From positions 124,001-188,000 of the forward strand of contig NZ_JANIFJ010000001.1 in assembly GCF_024519155.1 (NCBI RefSeq): a stretch of DNA of 64,000 nucleotides, read 5' to 3'. Positions 20,663 to 29,037 of this stretch are shown here, piece after piece. The position numbers and the translations under genes are program-made. This DNA comes from Mangrovibrevibacter kandeliae. GTDB taxonomy: Bacteria; Pseudomonadota; Alphaproteobacteria; Rhizobiales; Rhizobiaceae. Numbering within the stretch: position 1 is the stretch's first letter; every line of letters starts with the position of its first letter. The notes beneath the pieces were generated by a model. That model saw only the letters and a program-made list of their open reading frames with translations, searched no databases and was not told where the DNA came from.

Positions 20663-22377
20663 CGACGCTCCTGACTGAGACCTTCCAGCGCACCCTCGAC
20701 GGCCTTGCCGATCTCCTGCCGGCTGCGGCGCCCGGTGCGAGCTTCGAAGCGTGGCTCTTCGAGGATGCCGGGGCGCGCCGGGCCGGCGAGGCGGCGCTGG
20801 CGGCCCGCGGCATCACCGTGCGGATCCGCAGTGCCTACAAGCCGCTGCTGTGCGCCTTCCGCGAGGAGGTGGATGCGGACGCGCTTGTCGGCGCGCGCAT
20901 CCGCTACCCGCGGCATCCGAACGCCCACCCCGAGCGCTTCCTGCTCGAAGCCTACCCGCTCAAGCTGCTCTTCGCCGACGCGGAGATCGTGATGGAGCCG
21001 GGCGCGGAGGGGCTCGACTACGAGGTCGAGCTCCGCTTCGCCGATGGTCGGACGGAGGAGCGGCGCGTCTTCGCACCCAATCGCCTGCACCCCGGCACGC
21101 TCGGGGAGGACGTCCTGTCCTCCTGCGGCTGGCTGCGCGTCGCAGGCGAGGCCGGCGCGGCGATCGCGACGGACTACGAGGACGTCTTTGCGACTGCGGT
21201 CGGGGCCGTCCGCTCGGCCGATCCCTTCGAGCGCCTGACGCTGCGGGCGGACATCGCCGCCGCCGACGAGCCGCTCGGTTGGGGCGACGAGGTGCTGAGC
21301 CTGCGCGAGGCGCTGCACGAGGACCTCTACTTTGCCGCGCGCGAGGTGCGCGACGCTTCGACCGGCGCTGCGAGCGGCCGGCTCGCGGCCCGGCCGGGCC
21401 AGATCATCCCCGACATCCGCGGCAGCGACGGACCGGCCCGGCTCGAGATCGCGACGGGCATCCATGCCGCGGAGGCGGGAGCCGAGACCGAGGGCCCTGC
21501 TGTGACGCTCGCGAGCGCGGACCGCCCACTGACGATCGCGCAGGTGCGCGCCGAGCTCGACGCGCTGCCGGGCGGACGGCGCTTCACCGCCGCGTCGCGG
21601 CAGGGCCGCGTCTCGCAGGGCTACTACAAGGAGGGATCCGGGGCGCCCGTGCTGATCACGGCCGCCCAGCACGCCAACGAGACGAGCGGCGTCGTCGGCG
21701 CGCTGAGGGCGGCGCAGGTGCTGGCCGCCGACCCGGCGGCGCATTTCGCTCTCGTCCCGGTGGAGAACATCGACGGCTACGAGCTGCACCAGCGCCTGAT
21801 CCGTCACAATCCGCGGCACATGCATCATGCCGCACGCTACACCGCCTGCGGCAACGACATGTCGCATCGGCTGGAGGAGCCCGACGACGAGCGCCGCGCC
21901 CGGCTGGAGGGCCTCGCCCTCAGCGGCGCCGAACTGCACGTCAACCTGCACGGCTATCCGGCCCACGAGTGGACGCGGCCGCTGTCCGGCTACCTGCCGC
22001 AGGGCTTCGAGATGTGGACCATCCCGAAGGGCTTCTTCCTGATCGGCAGCCATCAGCCGGGCTGGGAAGCGACCGCCCGAACCCTCGTCGAGCGCCTGAC
22101 CGAGCGGTTGGCGGAGAATTCGGCACTGGTCGCCCACAACGCCCGCCAGCTCGACGCCGTTCGCGCCCACACGGCAGGCATCACCTTCGAGGTGATGAAC
22201 GGCATTCCGTTCTTCATCAACGAAACCACCAACTACGGGACACCGGTCAGCCTGATCACCGAGGCACCGGACGAGACGGTCTATGGCGACGACTTCGTCC
22301 TGCAGCAGACGGCGCAGATGCAGGCCGTGCTCGGCGCCGTGGCGATCTGGCAGGAGCTGAAAACCGGCATCGGCTGA
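20659..22377 (+). CDS. M14-like zinc carboxypeptidase-family protein
   Basis: A 572-residue protein translated from an ATGA overlap with the permease gene. An N-terminal region of about 310 residues without recognised motifs is followed by an M14 (carboxypeptidase A fold) domain: zinc motif H338-x-x-E341 in AAQHANETSG, a probable third ligand in LHVNLHGYP (His427 or His431), and a candidate catalytic Glu511 in ITFEVMNG. There is no signal peptide, so the protein is probably cytoplasmic and acts on solute already imported. The tight coupling to a peptide-type ABC operon suggests it removes a terminal residue or amide from the imported compound. Substrate unknown. The long N-terminal part has repeated Glu/Asp-Arg clusters and may be a substrate-binding or oligomerisation domain. 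Confidence 0.8.
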   Translation: MTTLLTETFQRTLDGLADLLPAAAPGASFEAWLFEDAGARRAGEAALAARGITVRIRSAYKPLLCAFREEVDADALVGARIRYPRHPNAHPERFLLEAYPLKLLFADAEIVMEPGAEGLDYEVELRFADGRTEERRVFAPNRLHPGTLGEDVLSSCGWLRVAGEAGAAIATDYEDVFATAVGAVRSADPFERLTLRADIAAADEPLGWGDEVLSLREALHEDLYFAAREVRDASTGAASGRLAARPGQIIPDIRGSDGPARLEIATGIHAAEAGAETEGPAVTLASADRPLTIAQVRAELDALPGGRRFTAASRQGRVSQGYYKEGSGAPVLITAAQHANETSGVVGALRAAQVLAADPAAHFALVPVENIDGYELHQRLIRHNPRHMHHAARYTACGNDMSHRLEEPDDERRARLEGLALSGAELHVNLHGYPAHEWTRPLSGYLPQGFEMWTIPKGFFLIGSHQPGWEATARTLVERLTERLAENSALVAHNARQLDAVRAHTAGITFEVMNGIPFFINETTNYGTPVSLITEAPDETVYGDDFVLQQTAQMQAVLGAVAIWQELKTGIG

Positions 22378-22458
22378 GCCGGCGGCGACGGCCCGTTCTG
22401 GAACAACTGCGCAGTCCCGCCATTACGCCGGGCAAGGGACAAGCAGGAGTTCGATCCA

Positions 22459-23052
22459 ATGACCATTCGTACCACGCTGCTCGCCGGCGCGGCGGCGCTT
22501 TGCGCCTTTGCCGCAGCCCCGGCGCTGGCGCAGACCGCGGTTTCCGCCACCACCGACCTCAACGTGCGCGCCGGTCCGGACCCGCAGTTCGAGGTCGTGA
22601 CCGTCATCCCGGGCGGCGATGCCGCCATGTTGAACGGCTGCAACGACACCGGATCCTGGTGCCAGGTGGACTACAACGGAGTCACCGGCTGGGCCTACAG
22701 CGACTACCTGTCGGAGGACGTCGGCGGCCAGACCGTAATCGTGACCCAGCGCCGCGACGTGCCGGTCGTCACCTATGAGCAGACCTACGAGCGCCGGCCG
22801 ACCGTCGGCCGCTTCGTTGCCGGCCCGCAGGTCGAGCGCATCGCGCCACCGCCGCAGCAGCGCATCCAGTACATCGAGTCGAACCCGGTCGATCCGGTCT
22901 ATCTCGAAGGCGAGGCCGTGGTGGGCGCCCAGTTGCCCGAGGCCGTGCCGCTGCGTCCGATCCCCGACTACGACTACGACTACGTCTACGTGAACGGCCA
23001 GCCGATGCTGGTCGACCCCCGCACGCGTCAGGTCGTCTACGTCGTTCGCTGA
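22459..23052 (+). CDS. Secreted SH3b / DUF1236 protein
   Basis: A 197-residue exported protein. A signal peptide (1-25, cleavage at ALA-QT) is followed by a bacterial SH3 domain (TDLNVRAGPDPQFEVVTVIPGGD, WCQVDYNGVTGWAYSDYL) at about 30-90. A linker rich in Arg/Pro/Gln leads to a DUF1236 C-terminus (VPLRPIPDYDYDYVYVNGQ, then RQVVYVVR). Such proteins are common in Hyphomicrobiales; SH3b domains often bind peptidoglycan or act in the periplasm. Role unknown. It stands alone, 81 bases after the peptidase gene, with a weak hairpin (23063-23069 with 23084-23090) after it. Confidence 0.85.
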   Translation: MTIRTTLLAGAAALCAFAAAPALAQTAVSATTDLNVRAGPDPQFEVVTVIPGGDAAMLNGCNDTGSWCQVDYNGVTGWAYSDYLSEDVGGQTVIVTQRRDVPVVTYEQTYERRPTVGRFVAGPQVERIAPPPQQRIQYIESNPVDPVYLEGEAVVGAQLPEAVPLRPIPDYDYDYVYVNGQPMLVDPRTRQVVYVVR

Positions 23053-23113
23053 ACAGGATGACGGCGGGTGGCCTGGAGCGGCGACCCGCCCTTCCACGAA
23101 GGAGTTCATCAGT

Positions 23114-23341
23114 ATGAGTGCAGTGGATCCGAACGAGCCGCGTGAGCGGACGGTGATCGTCAACAATGACCGCTCGGCGCCTGCGGCCGCAGGCGGCTCG
23201 GGCTTCCTCCTCGCAGGCATCCTCCTCGTCGTGGTGGTGATCGGTGCGATCTACCTCTTCGGCGGCGGACTGTTCGGCGGCGGCAGCGGCGACATCAACG
23301 TCAAGTTGCCCGACGTGAACGTCCAGGCGCCCGGCAAGTAA
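23114..23341 (+). CDS. Small single-span membrane protein (75 aa), unknown function
   Basis: 75 residues: a charged cytoplasmic head (ERTVIVNNDRS), one hydrophobic segment at about 33-50 (FLLAGILLVVVVIGAIYLF), a Gly-rich turn, and a short periplasmic tail DINVKLPDVNVQAPGK. A GAAGGAG Shine-Dalgarno sequence lies near 23097. I know similar short proteins in rhizobia only as hypotheticals. A good terminator follows. It is co-directional with the SH3 gene, and the two may share a transcript. Confidence 0.75.
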   Translation: MSAVDPNEPRERTVIVNNDRSAPAAAGGSGFLLAGILLVVVVIGAIYLFGGGLFGGGSGDINVKLPDVNVQAPGK

Positions 23342-23363
23342 GCCGGAGCCATAAGGGGCAGGG

Positions 23364-23396
23364 AAGGCGCGCGAACCACGGTTCGGGCGCCTTTTT
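23364..23396 (+). terminator. Intrinsic terminator
   Basis: Stem 23364-23376 with 23381-23393 (one G-G mismatch in 13 pairs) and a CACG loop, ending in five T residues (23392-23396). It lies 23 bases after the 75-residue membrane protein gene. Confidence 0.8.
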
Positions 23397-23457
23397 CGTG
23401 CGGTGGCACGAAATCGATCCTGCCGCGTTTAGCCGCCGACCATTCGAGGGCCTGATC

Positions 23458-24339
23458 ATGCAGTGGCGCGGACGCAGACAGTCGAGCAACATCGAAGATC
23501 GCCGCGGCGGCGGCTTCGGCGGCGGCCTCGGTGGAGGCGGGATGGGAATTCCGATCCGCGGCGGCGGGTTCGGCGGGATCGGCCTGATCATCTTCGCCCT
23601 GATCCTCTGGCTCGGCTTCGGCATCAACCCGCTCGCCCTTCTCGGCATGGAGGATGGCGGCGGCAGCTACCAGACCAGCCAGAACAGCGGGCCAGGCGTG
23701 CAGGGCACGCAGGACGAGACCGACGACTTCGTCGCGACCGTTCTTGCCGACACCGAGGACGTCTGGACGAAGCGCTTCCAGTCGATGGGGCGGGACTATC
23801 CCCTGCCGACGCTCGTCCTCTTCGACAACCAGGTGCGCTCGGCCTGCGGCACCGCGCAGTCGGCGATGGGTCCGTTCTACTGCCCGAACGACCAGAAGCT
23901 CTACATCGACCTCGGCTTCTTCCGGCAGCTGCAGGGCCAGCTGAACTCGCCGGGCGACTTCGCCCAGGCCTATGTCGTCGCGCACGAAGTGGGGCACCAC
24001 GTCCAGAACGTGCTCGGTACCCTGCAGCGCAAGCAGGGCGGCGCCGACCAGGCGGGCGCCAACGCGACCTCCGTCCGCATCGAGCTGCAGGCCGACTGCT
24101 ATGCCGGCATCTTCGCTCATGACGACGCCAATGCCGGCTATCTGGAGGACGGCGACATCGAGGAGGCGCTGAACGCGGCCAACCAGATCGGCGACGACAC
24201 GCTGCAGAAGCGCAGCCAGGGCGTCGTCGTGCCCGACAGCTTCACCCACGGCACCTCGGCGCAGCGCGTGAAGTGGTTCCGCACGGGCTACCTGAGCGGC
24301 GACATGAACGCCTGCGATACCTTCAAGGGCGGGATCTGA
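23458..24339 (+). CDS. Neutral zinc metallopeptidase, YpfJ family
   Basis: A 293-residue membrane-anchored protein of the YpfJ/PF04228 family. A Gly/Arg-rich cytoplasmic head (residues 1-40) and one membrane helix (about 41-58) precede the peptidase-like domain, with zinc motif HEVGH at 176-180 (VVAHEVGHHVQNVLG), upstream GPFYCPNDQKLYID and the downstream ELQADCYAGIFAH block that supplies the third ligand. ATG 23458 is chosen because it gives the family start MQWRGRRQSSNIEDRR; the frame is open for 20 codons more. Substrate and role are not known for the family. It stands between the small membrane protein and glyS. Confidence 0.9.
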   Translation: MQWRGRRQSSNIEDRRGGGFGGGLGGGGMGIPIRGGGFGGIGLIIFALILWLGFGINPLALLGMEDGGGSYQTSQNSGPGVQGTQDETDDFVATVLADTEDVWTKRFQSMGRDYPLPTLVLFDNQVRSACGTAQSAMGPFYCPNDQKLYIDLGFFRQLQGQLNSPGDFAQAYVVAHEVGHHVQNVLGTLQRKQGGADQAGANATSVRIELQADCYAGIFAHDDANAGYLEDGDIEEALNAANQIGDDTLQKRSQGVVVPDSFTHGTSAQRVKWFRTGYLSGDMNACDTFKGGI

Positions 24340-24534
24340 CAGCGGCTTCGCCGGAGGCCCGACGCGCGAGGAAGGCGCGCCGGGCTTGCAGGTGAGGGAG
24401 GTTCGCCCAGCGCTGTTGTGCGTTGGGCGCGGTGACAGAGCGAGATCGCCCGCTCGTCCGGGGATCGGCATCGGCTTGCATTCGTGGTGGTGTCATGGTG
24501 CAAGCGGCCGACCCGGCCACATCAGACTGACGCC

Positions 24535-26700
24535 ATGCCCGACCTGCTTCTCGAACTCCGCTCCGAAGAGATCCCCGCGCGCATGCAGCGCAAGGCGGCA
24601 GGCGATCTGAAGGCGCTCGTTACCGGTGGGCTCGTCGCCGCAGGCCTCACGTACGAGGCAGCACGCGAGTATTGGACGCCGCGCCGCCTGACGCTCGACA
24701 TCCGCGGCGTCGACGCCCGGTCCAAGGACCTGCGCGAAGAGCGCAAGGGTCCGCGGACGGACGCGCCGGCGAAGGCCGTCGAAGGCTTCCTGCGCGGTGC
24801 CGGCCTGACCTCGGTCGCCGAGGCCGAGGTCCGTTCCGATCCGAAGAAGGGCGACTTCTACGTTGCGGTCATCGAAACGCCCGGCCGGCCGGCGGAGGAC
24901 ATCGTCGCGGCGCTGATGCCCGAGATCATCCGGGACTTCCCCTGGCCGAAGTCGATGCGCTGGGGCAAGGCGTCGCGCGAGCCGGGGTCGCTGCGCTGGG
25001 TGCGTCCGTTGCAGTCGATCCTCTGCACCTTCGGTCCGGAGACGTCCGAGCCGGTGGTCGTCGAGTTCGAGGTGGAGGGCATCCGCTCCGGCAACCTCAC
25101 CTACGGCCACCGCTTCCATGCGCCGGAGCCGATCCGGGTGCGGCGCTTCGACGACTACGTCACGGCGCTCGAGCGGGCGCGGGTCGTGCTCGACGCCGAT
25201 CGGCGCAAGGAGATCATCCGGCATGACGCCGAGAACCTCGCCTTCGCGCGCGGGCTCGAGGTGGTGCCGGACGAGGGGCTGCTGGAGGAGGTCTCAGGCC
25301 TCGTCGAGTGGCCGGTCGCGCTGGCCGGCACGTTCGAGTCGGACTTCCTGGCGATCCCGCCGGAGGTCGTGCAGCTGACCATCCGGACCAACCAGAAGTG
25401 CTTCGTCACCCGGCCTCAGGGCAGTGCAGGCGGCAAGCTGTCCGATATCTTCATCCTCGTCGCGAACATCGATGCGGTCGATGGCGGGGCCGAGATTGCA
25501 CGCGGCAACGGCAAGGTGGTGCGCGCCCGGCTCTCCGACGCGCTCTACTTCTGGCAGACCGACCAGGGCGACCTGCCCGATCTCGATGGCCTGCGGGCCG
25601 CGGCGGACCGGCTTGGTCTCGACCTCGCCAGGCCGCTCGACCAGCGCATGGCCAAGCTCGACGCGCTCGGCGTCACCTTCCACGCCAAGCTCGGCACGCA
25701 GGGCCAGCGGGTCGAGCGCATCGCCGCGCTCGCCGACACGCTGGCCGCGAGCCTCTGGCCGAAGGGCACGACCCTCGACGGCGCACCGGTGTCGAAGGCG
25801 GAGCTGCAGGTGCTGGTGCGACGCGCGGCGCTTCTCGCCAAGGCCGACCTCACCACCGAGGCGGTCGGCGAGTTCCCCGAGCTGCAGGGCGTCATGGGTC
25901 GCTACTATGCGGCGCTGCAGGGCGAGCATCCCTCGGTGCAGACCGCGATCGCCGAGCACTACAAGCCGCTCGGCCCGACCGACACGGTGCCGACCGACCC
26001 GGTCGCGCTTTGCGTGGCGCTCGCCGACAAGCTCGACACGCTGGTCGGCTTCTGGGCGATCGACGAGAAGCCGACGGGCTCCAAGGATCCGTATGCGCTG
26101 CGCCGCGCCGCGCTCGGCGTGATCCGCATTCTCGTCGACAACGGGCTGCGGCTCGGGCTCGGTGCGCTGGTGCCGGCGGGCGATCTCGTCGCCTTTTTCC
26201 ACGATCGACTGAAGGTGCAGCTGCGCGACGCCGGCGCCCGGCACGACCTGGTGGACGCGGTGCTCGCCCCCTCGGACGGCGATGATCTTCTCGACATCAC
26301 TCGCCGGATCGAGGCGCTGGGCGCCTTCCTGGCGACGGAAGACGGGGCCAACCTCCTCGCCGGCTATCGCCGCGCCGCCAACATCCTCGCCGCCGAGGAG
26401 AAGAAGGGCACGCATGTCGCGCCGCAGGTCGATCTCGCGCTCCTCGTCGAACCCGAGGAGAAGGCCCTCGCCGGCGCCATCGACCGGGCCGAGCTCGAAC
26501 TCGACGAGGCCCTGGCGACCGAGACCTATGCTCACGCCATGGCAGCGCTCGCGCAACTGCGCCTGCCGGTGGACGCCTTCTTCGAGCGGATCCTCGTCAA
26601 CGCCGAGGACGAGGCGGTGCGGGCCAACCGCCTGGCGCTGTTGCAGCGGATCCGCGCGCTGACGTTGCGTGTTGCCGATTTCGCACGAATCACCGGCTGA
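24535..26700 (+). CDS. glyS: Glycine--tRNA ligase beta subunit
   Basis: The beta subunit of the heterotetrameric bacterial glycyl-tRNA synthetase; it charges tRNA-Gly together with GlyQ. The product is 721 residues. The start [18 protein letters not shown] is the family N-terminus, so ATG 24535 is chosen over the open extension from 24484. Other landmarks are [27 protein letters not shown]-like [24 protein letters not shown], and the C-terminal anticodon-binding region ending [12 protein letters not shown]. The catalytic alpha subunit gene glyQ, often close by in this order, is not found anywhere in the window. There are 195 bases between the metallopeptidase stop and this start with no clear promoter. 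Confidence 0.96.
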   Translation: MPDLLLELRSEEIPARMQRKAAGDLKALVTGGLVAAGLTYEAAREYWTPRRLTLDIRGVDARSKDLREERKGPRTDAPAKAVEGFLRGAGLTSVAEAEVRSDPKKGDFYVAVIETPGRPAEDIVAALMPEIIRDFPWPKSMRWGKASREPGSLRWVRPLQSILCTFGPETSEPVVVEFEVEGIRSGNLTYGHRFHAPEPIRVRRFDDYVTALERARVVLDADRRKEIIRHDAENLAFARGLEVVPDEGLLEEVSGLVEWPVALAGTFESDFLAIPPEVVQLTIRTNQKCFVTRPQGSAGGKLSDIFILVANIDAVDGGAEIARGNGKVVRARLSDALYFWQTDQGDLPDLDGLRAAADRLGLDLARPLDQRMAKLDALGVTFHAKLGTQGQRVERIAALADTLAASLWPKGTTLDGAPVSKAELQVLVRRAALLAKADLTTEAVGEFPELQGVMGRYYAALQGEHPSVQTAIAEHYKPLGPTDTVPTDPVALCVALADKLDTLVGFWAIDEKPTGSKDPYALRRAALGVIRILVDNGLRLGLGALVPAGDLVAFFHDRLKVQLRDAGARHDLVDAVLAPSDGDDLLDITRRIEALGAFLATEDGANLLAGYRRAANILAAEEKKGTHVAPQVDLALLVEPEEKALAGAIDRAELELDEALATETYAHAMAALAQLRLPVDAFFERILVNAEDEAVRANRLALLQRIRALTLRVADFARITG

Positions 26701-26959
26701 ACCACGCCACGTTTTTCTACCGCCCGGCCGGTTTCGGGCGCCGGAGCTGACCTCAGGCTTGCGCACCCGCCGGAAATGTCCCGGCAGGCGCGGGACATGC
26801 GCAAAAACTCCTAAGAAATCGCCTCTTTGAAATAATTCGTGATGCGGCTGCCTGGAACCTGCCCCAAACGTGCGGCAGAAGAGCCACAGCCGCTTGGGAC
26901 GGACTGGACACCCGACCCGCTGAATTGAACGTTAGAGCGACTTCGAGGGGACACAGCGA

Positions 26960-28552
26960 ATGCCGAAGATGCGCGCCGCTTTTGCGGCAGCCATGAAGCT
27001 TGCCTGCGCCATCGTTGCCATCACCGTCGTCAGCCATGCCACGGCTTCGGCGACGGGTTACAACAAGCCTTGGGAGAAGGATGACCGGGCCCTGGTCATC
27101 GATGCCTACGAGTTCAATCCGATCGACTGGAAGGAACTCACCTCTGACAAGCGCATCGCCGGCTTCATCAACAAGGCGTCCGACGGCCTGCCCCCCGAGT
27201 GGAACTGCAGCGGCAAAAGCGGCGACGAGGCGCTGCTCTGCAAGAACCGCTGGTGGAAGTATTCGGTCACCAAGGAACTCTACATGACCCGCCGGGCGAT
27301 GGCGAAGACGCTCGGCTTGAAGTGGGGCGCCTACCATCTCGGCCGCCCTGGCAATCCGCGCGAGCAGGCCGATCACTTCGTCGATTTCGCCGAGCCGGAA
27401 GCCGACGACCTCATCGCCCTCGACATCGAGGACAACACCGATGAGTGGATGTCGCTCAAGGACGCCGAGATCTTCGCCCAGCAGGTGAAGATCCGCATCG
27501 GCCGCTATCCGGTCCTCTACACCAACGGCTCCACCGCCAAGTGGGTCGCCGAGCACAAGGACGAGTATCCGCTGCTGTCGCGCCTGCCGCTCTGGTACGC
27601 GCGCTACCGCGAGGACATCACGGGGCTGTTTCCGGAGGACAACTGGCCGAGCTACGCGCTGTGGCAGTTCTCCTCGATGCACAACTGCTCCGAGAAGCAG
27701 TGCCCGTACCGGGTGAAGGGTGCCAAGGCCGACATCGACGTCAATGTCTCCTCCTTCGACGTTGCCGGTCTGCAGAAGGCCTGGCCCTTTGACGGCCTGC
27801 TGCCGCCGCAGGACGACGATGCGGGCTCGATGCTGATGGCCGCGCTCGACGATACGGCGCAGTCGACGATGCGCAAGGTCGCCAGCATCGCCACCGAGGT
27901 CGGGGATCTGGTCAAGGGCGAGGAGGGCCAGCGCCTTCTCACCGCCGCGGCCGAGCCGGCGAAGACCGCACCGGCACCCGGCGTGGGCGAGGGCATGCTC
28001 GCCGCCTACGGGCCGGCGACCCGCCATGCGACGGTCGATCCGCTGAAGCTGATCACCGAGACGGCGATGCGCGAACGGCAGGCCGGGGACTGGAAGGCCG
28101 AAGGCGCGCCTGCGGCGAAGGCGACCACGCCCCGTGCCGCGGCGCCGGTGCCGGCGCCGGCCGCGCGCGCCGCGAGCAACGCCGAAGTGAACGCGATGCT
28201 GCCCGCACTGGGCGACCTCAAGGATGAGATGAGCCAGGTGCGCCGCGTGGTCGAGGACGCGCACAAGCCTGCAACGCCTCCCGCCGCCGCTGCCGAGGAC
28301 AAGCGCGCCGACCTCCAGGGCAATGCGCTGGTCGCCCGGAAGCTGAGCCCCGTGCAGAAGTCGAAGGTCCTGAAGCTGCTCCTCGCCGCGCAGTCGAAGG
28401 ACGCGCAACAGCGGCTGGTGCCGGCGAGCTTCGACGGCGCGTCGGACCTGTCCGGACGCGGCCCGCGCGTCGCGATGCCGGCCGGCCCGGTGCTGGCCGA
28501 ACTTTCCTTCGCGGAGCGGCGTGTCTCGCGCGCCTTCGACACGACTCGCTGA
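26960..28552 (+). CDS. GH25 lysozyme-like secreted protein with Ala/Pro-rich tail
   Basis: A 530-residue exported protein. A signal peptide (about 1-32) is followed by a glycoside hydrolase family 25 domain (about 35-275): the first strand ALVIDAYEFNPIDW carries the conserved Asp, GAYHLGRPG the loop, and LIALDIEDN the DxE catalytic pair; YTNG, LPLWYARY and YALWQFS are further GH25 marks. The domain contains several Cys (NCSGKSGDEALLCKN, NCSEKQC) that could form disulfides. The remaining 250 residues are Ala/Pro/Lys-rich with short helical stretches and no recognised domain. Likely cleaves or binds peptidoglycan in the periplasm. A GAGGGGA site precedes the start, and an AT-rich promoter-like stretch lies at about 26805-26845. 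A strong terminator follows. Confidence 0.83.
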   Translation: MPKMRAAFAAAMKLACAIVAITVVSHATASATGYNKPWEKDDRALVIDAYEFNPIDWKELTSDKRIAGFINKASDGLPPEWNCSGKSGDEALLCKNRWWKYSVTKELYMTRRAMAKTLGLKWGAYHLGRPGNPREQADHFVDFAEPEADDLIALDIEDNTDEWMSLKDAEIFAQQVKIRIGRYPVLYTNGSTAKWVAEHKDEYPLLSRLPLWYARYREDITGLFPEDNWPSYALWQFSSMHNCSEKQCPYRVKGAKADIDVNVSSFDVAGLQKAWPFDGLLPPQDDDAGSMLMAALDDTAQSTMRKVASIATEVGDLVKGEEGQRLLTAAAEPAKTAPAPGVGEGMLAAYGPATRHATVDPLKLITETAMRERQAGDWKAEGAPAAKATTPRAAAPVPAPAARAASNAEVNAMLPALGDLKDEMSQVRRVVEDAHKPATPPAAAAEDKRADLQGNALVARKLSPVQKSKVLKLLLAAQSKDAQQRLVPASFDGASDLSGRGPRVAMPAGPVLAELSFAERRVSRAFDTTR

Positions 28553-28579
28553 CGTCTGCCTTAAGGCGCGAAGTCTGCA

Positions 28580-28603
28580 AAAGCCCGGCCCGTGCCGGGC
28601 TTT
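28580..28603 (+). terminator. Terminator after GH25 gene
   Basis: A perfect 10-pair stem AAAGCCCGGC / GCCGGGCTTT (28580-28589 with 28594-28603) with a CCGT loop, ending in TTT then CTGCTG. It starts 27 bases after the stop codon. Confidence 0.8.
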
Positions 28604-28759
28604 CTGCTGTCTGGAGCTCCGCTGTCCGATCGGCGCTGGCAGGAGCGGCGCTGGACTACCCCAGTCGCTGCGAAAACTTTTTTATCAGGCGAGGGAACCA
28701 GCGCCTCGCCTGACGGTTCATGTCTGGACTGAACGACGTGATGTCGTGAGGGAGGTACG

Positions 28760-28930
28760 GTGAAGCTGGTTCTTGCGGTCATCCTCATTGTGGTGGCCAT
28801 CGCCGCGATCTGGTTTTTCGTGGTGCGCAGTTCCGGAGATCCGAACGACCTTCCTGCCGGTGCCGGGACTGCTGAAACGGCATCCCCAGGCCGGTTGACT
28901 GGTCCGGCGACCCCCGCGCCCGCCCAGTAG
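28760..28930 (+). CDS. 56-residue single-span membrane peptide (GTG start)
   Basis: A short gene with a GTG start preceded by GGAGG at 28751-28755. The 56-residue product has one hydrophobic helix from residue 3 to 22 (LVLAVILIVVAIAAIWFFVV), then a hydrophilic Gly/Ala/Pro-rich tail ending PATPAPAQ. The good ribosome site, the helix directly after the start and a strong terminator 40 bases downstream support a real gene, between two terminators and therefore its own transcription unit. No function can be given. Confidence 0.65.
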   Translation: MKLVLAVILIVVAIAAIWFFVVRSSGDPNDLPAGAGTAETASPGRLTGPATPAPAQ

Positions 28931-28969
28931 TCTTTGGAACCCCCGTCCGGCCCCCTCCGGACGAATTAA

Positions 28970-29007
28970 GGGCAGCGGCCATCCCCCCTCGGGCCGCTGC
29001 CCTTTTT
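28970..29007 (+). terminator. Strong intrinsic terminator
   Basis: A perfect 11-pair stem (28970-28980 with 28992-29002), an 11-base loop and a T5 tail (29003-29007). It ends the 56-residue peptide transcript just before the tsaC/sua5 gene. A smaller 6-pair hairpin (28945-28950 with 28957-28962) precedes it. Confidence 0.88.
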
Positions 29008-29037
29008 CTATGCGCGGTCACGCCCTATGGATTGGCG

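Noticed and set aside
23063-23090. 7-pair hairpin after the SH3/DUF1236 gene as a terminator
   Set aside because: Long 14-base loop and no T-tract; the following small gene may share the transcript, so I mention it only as a weak structure.
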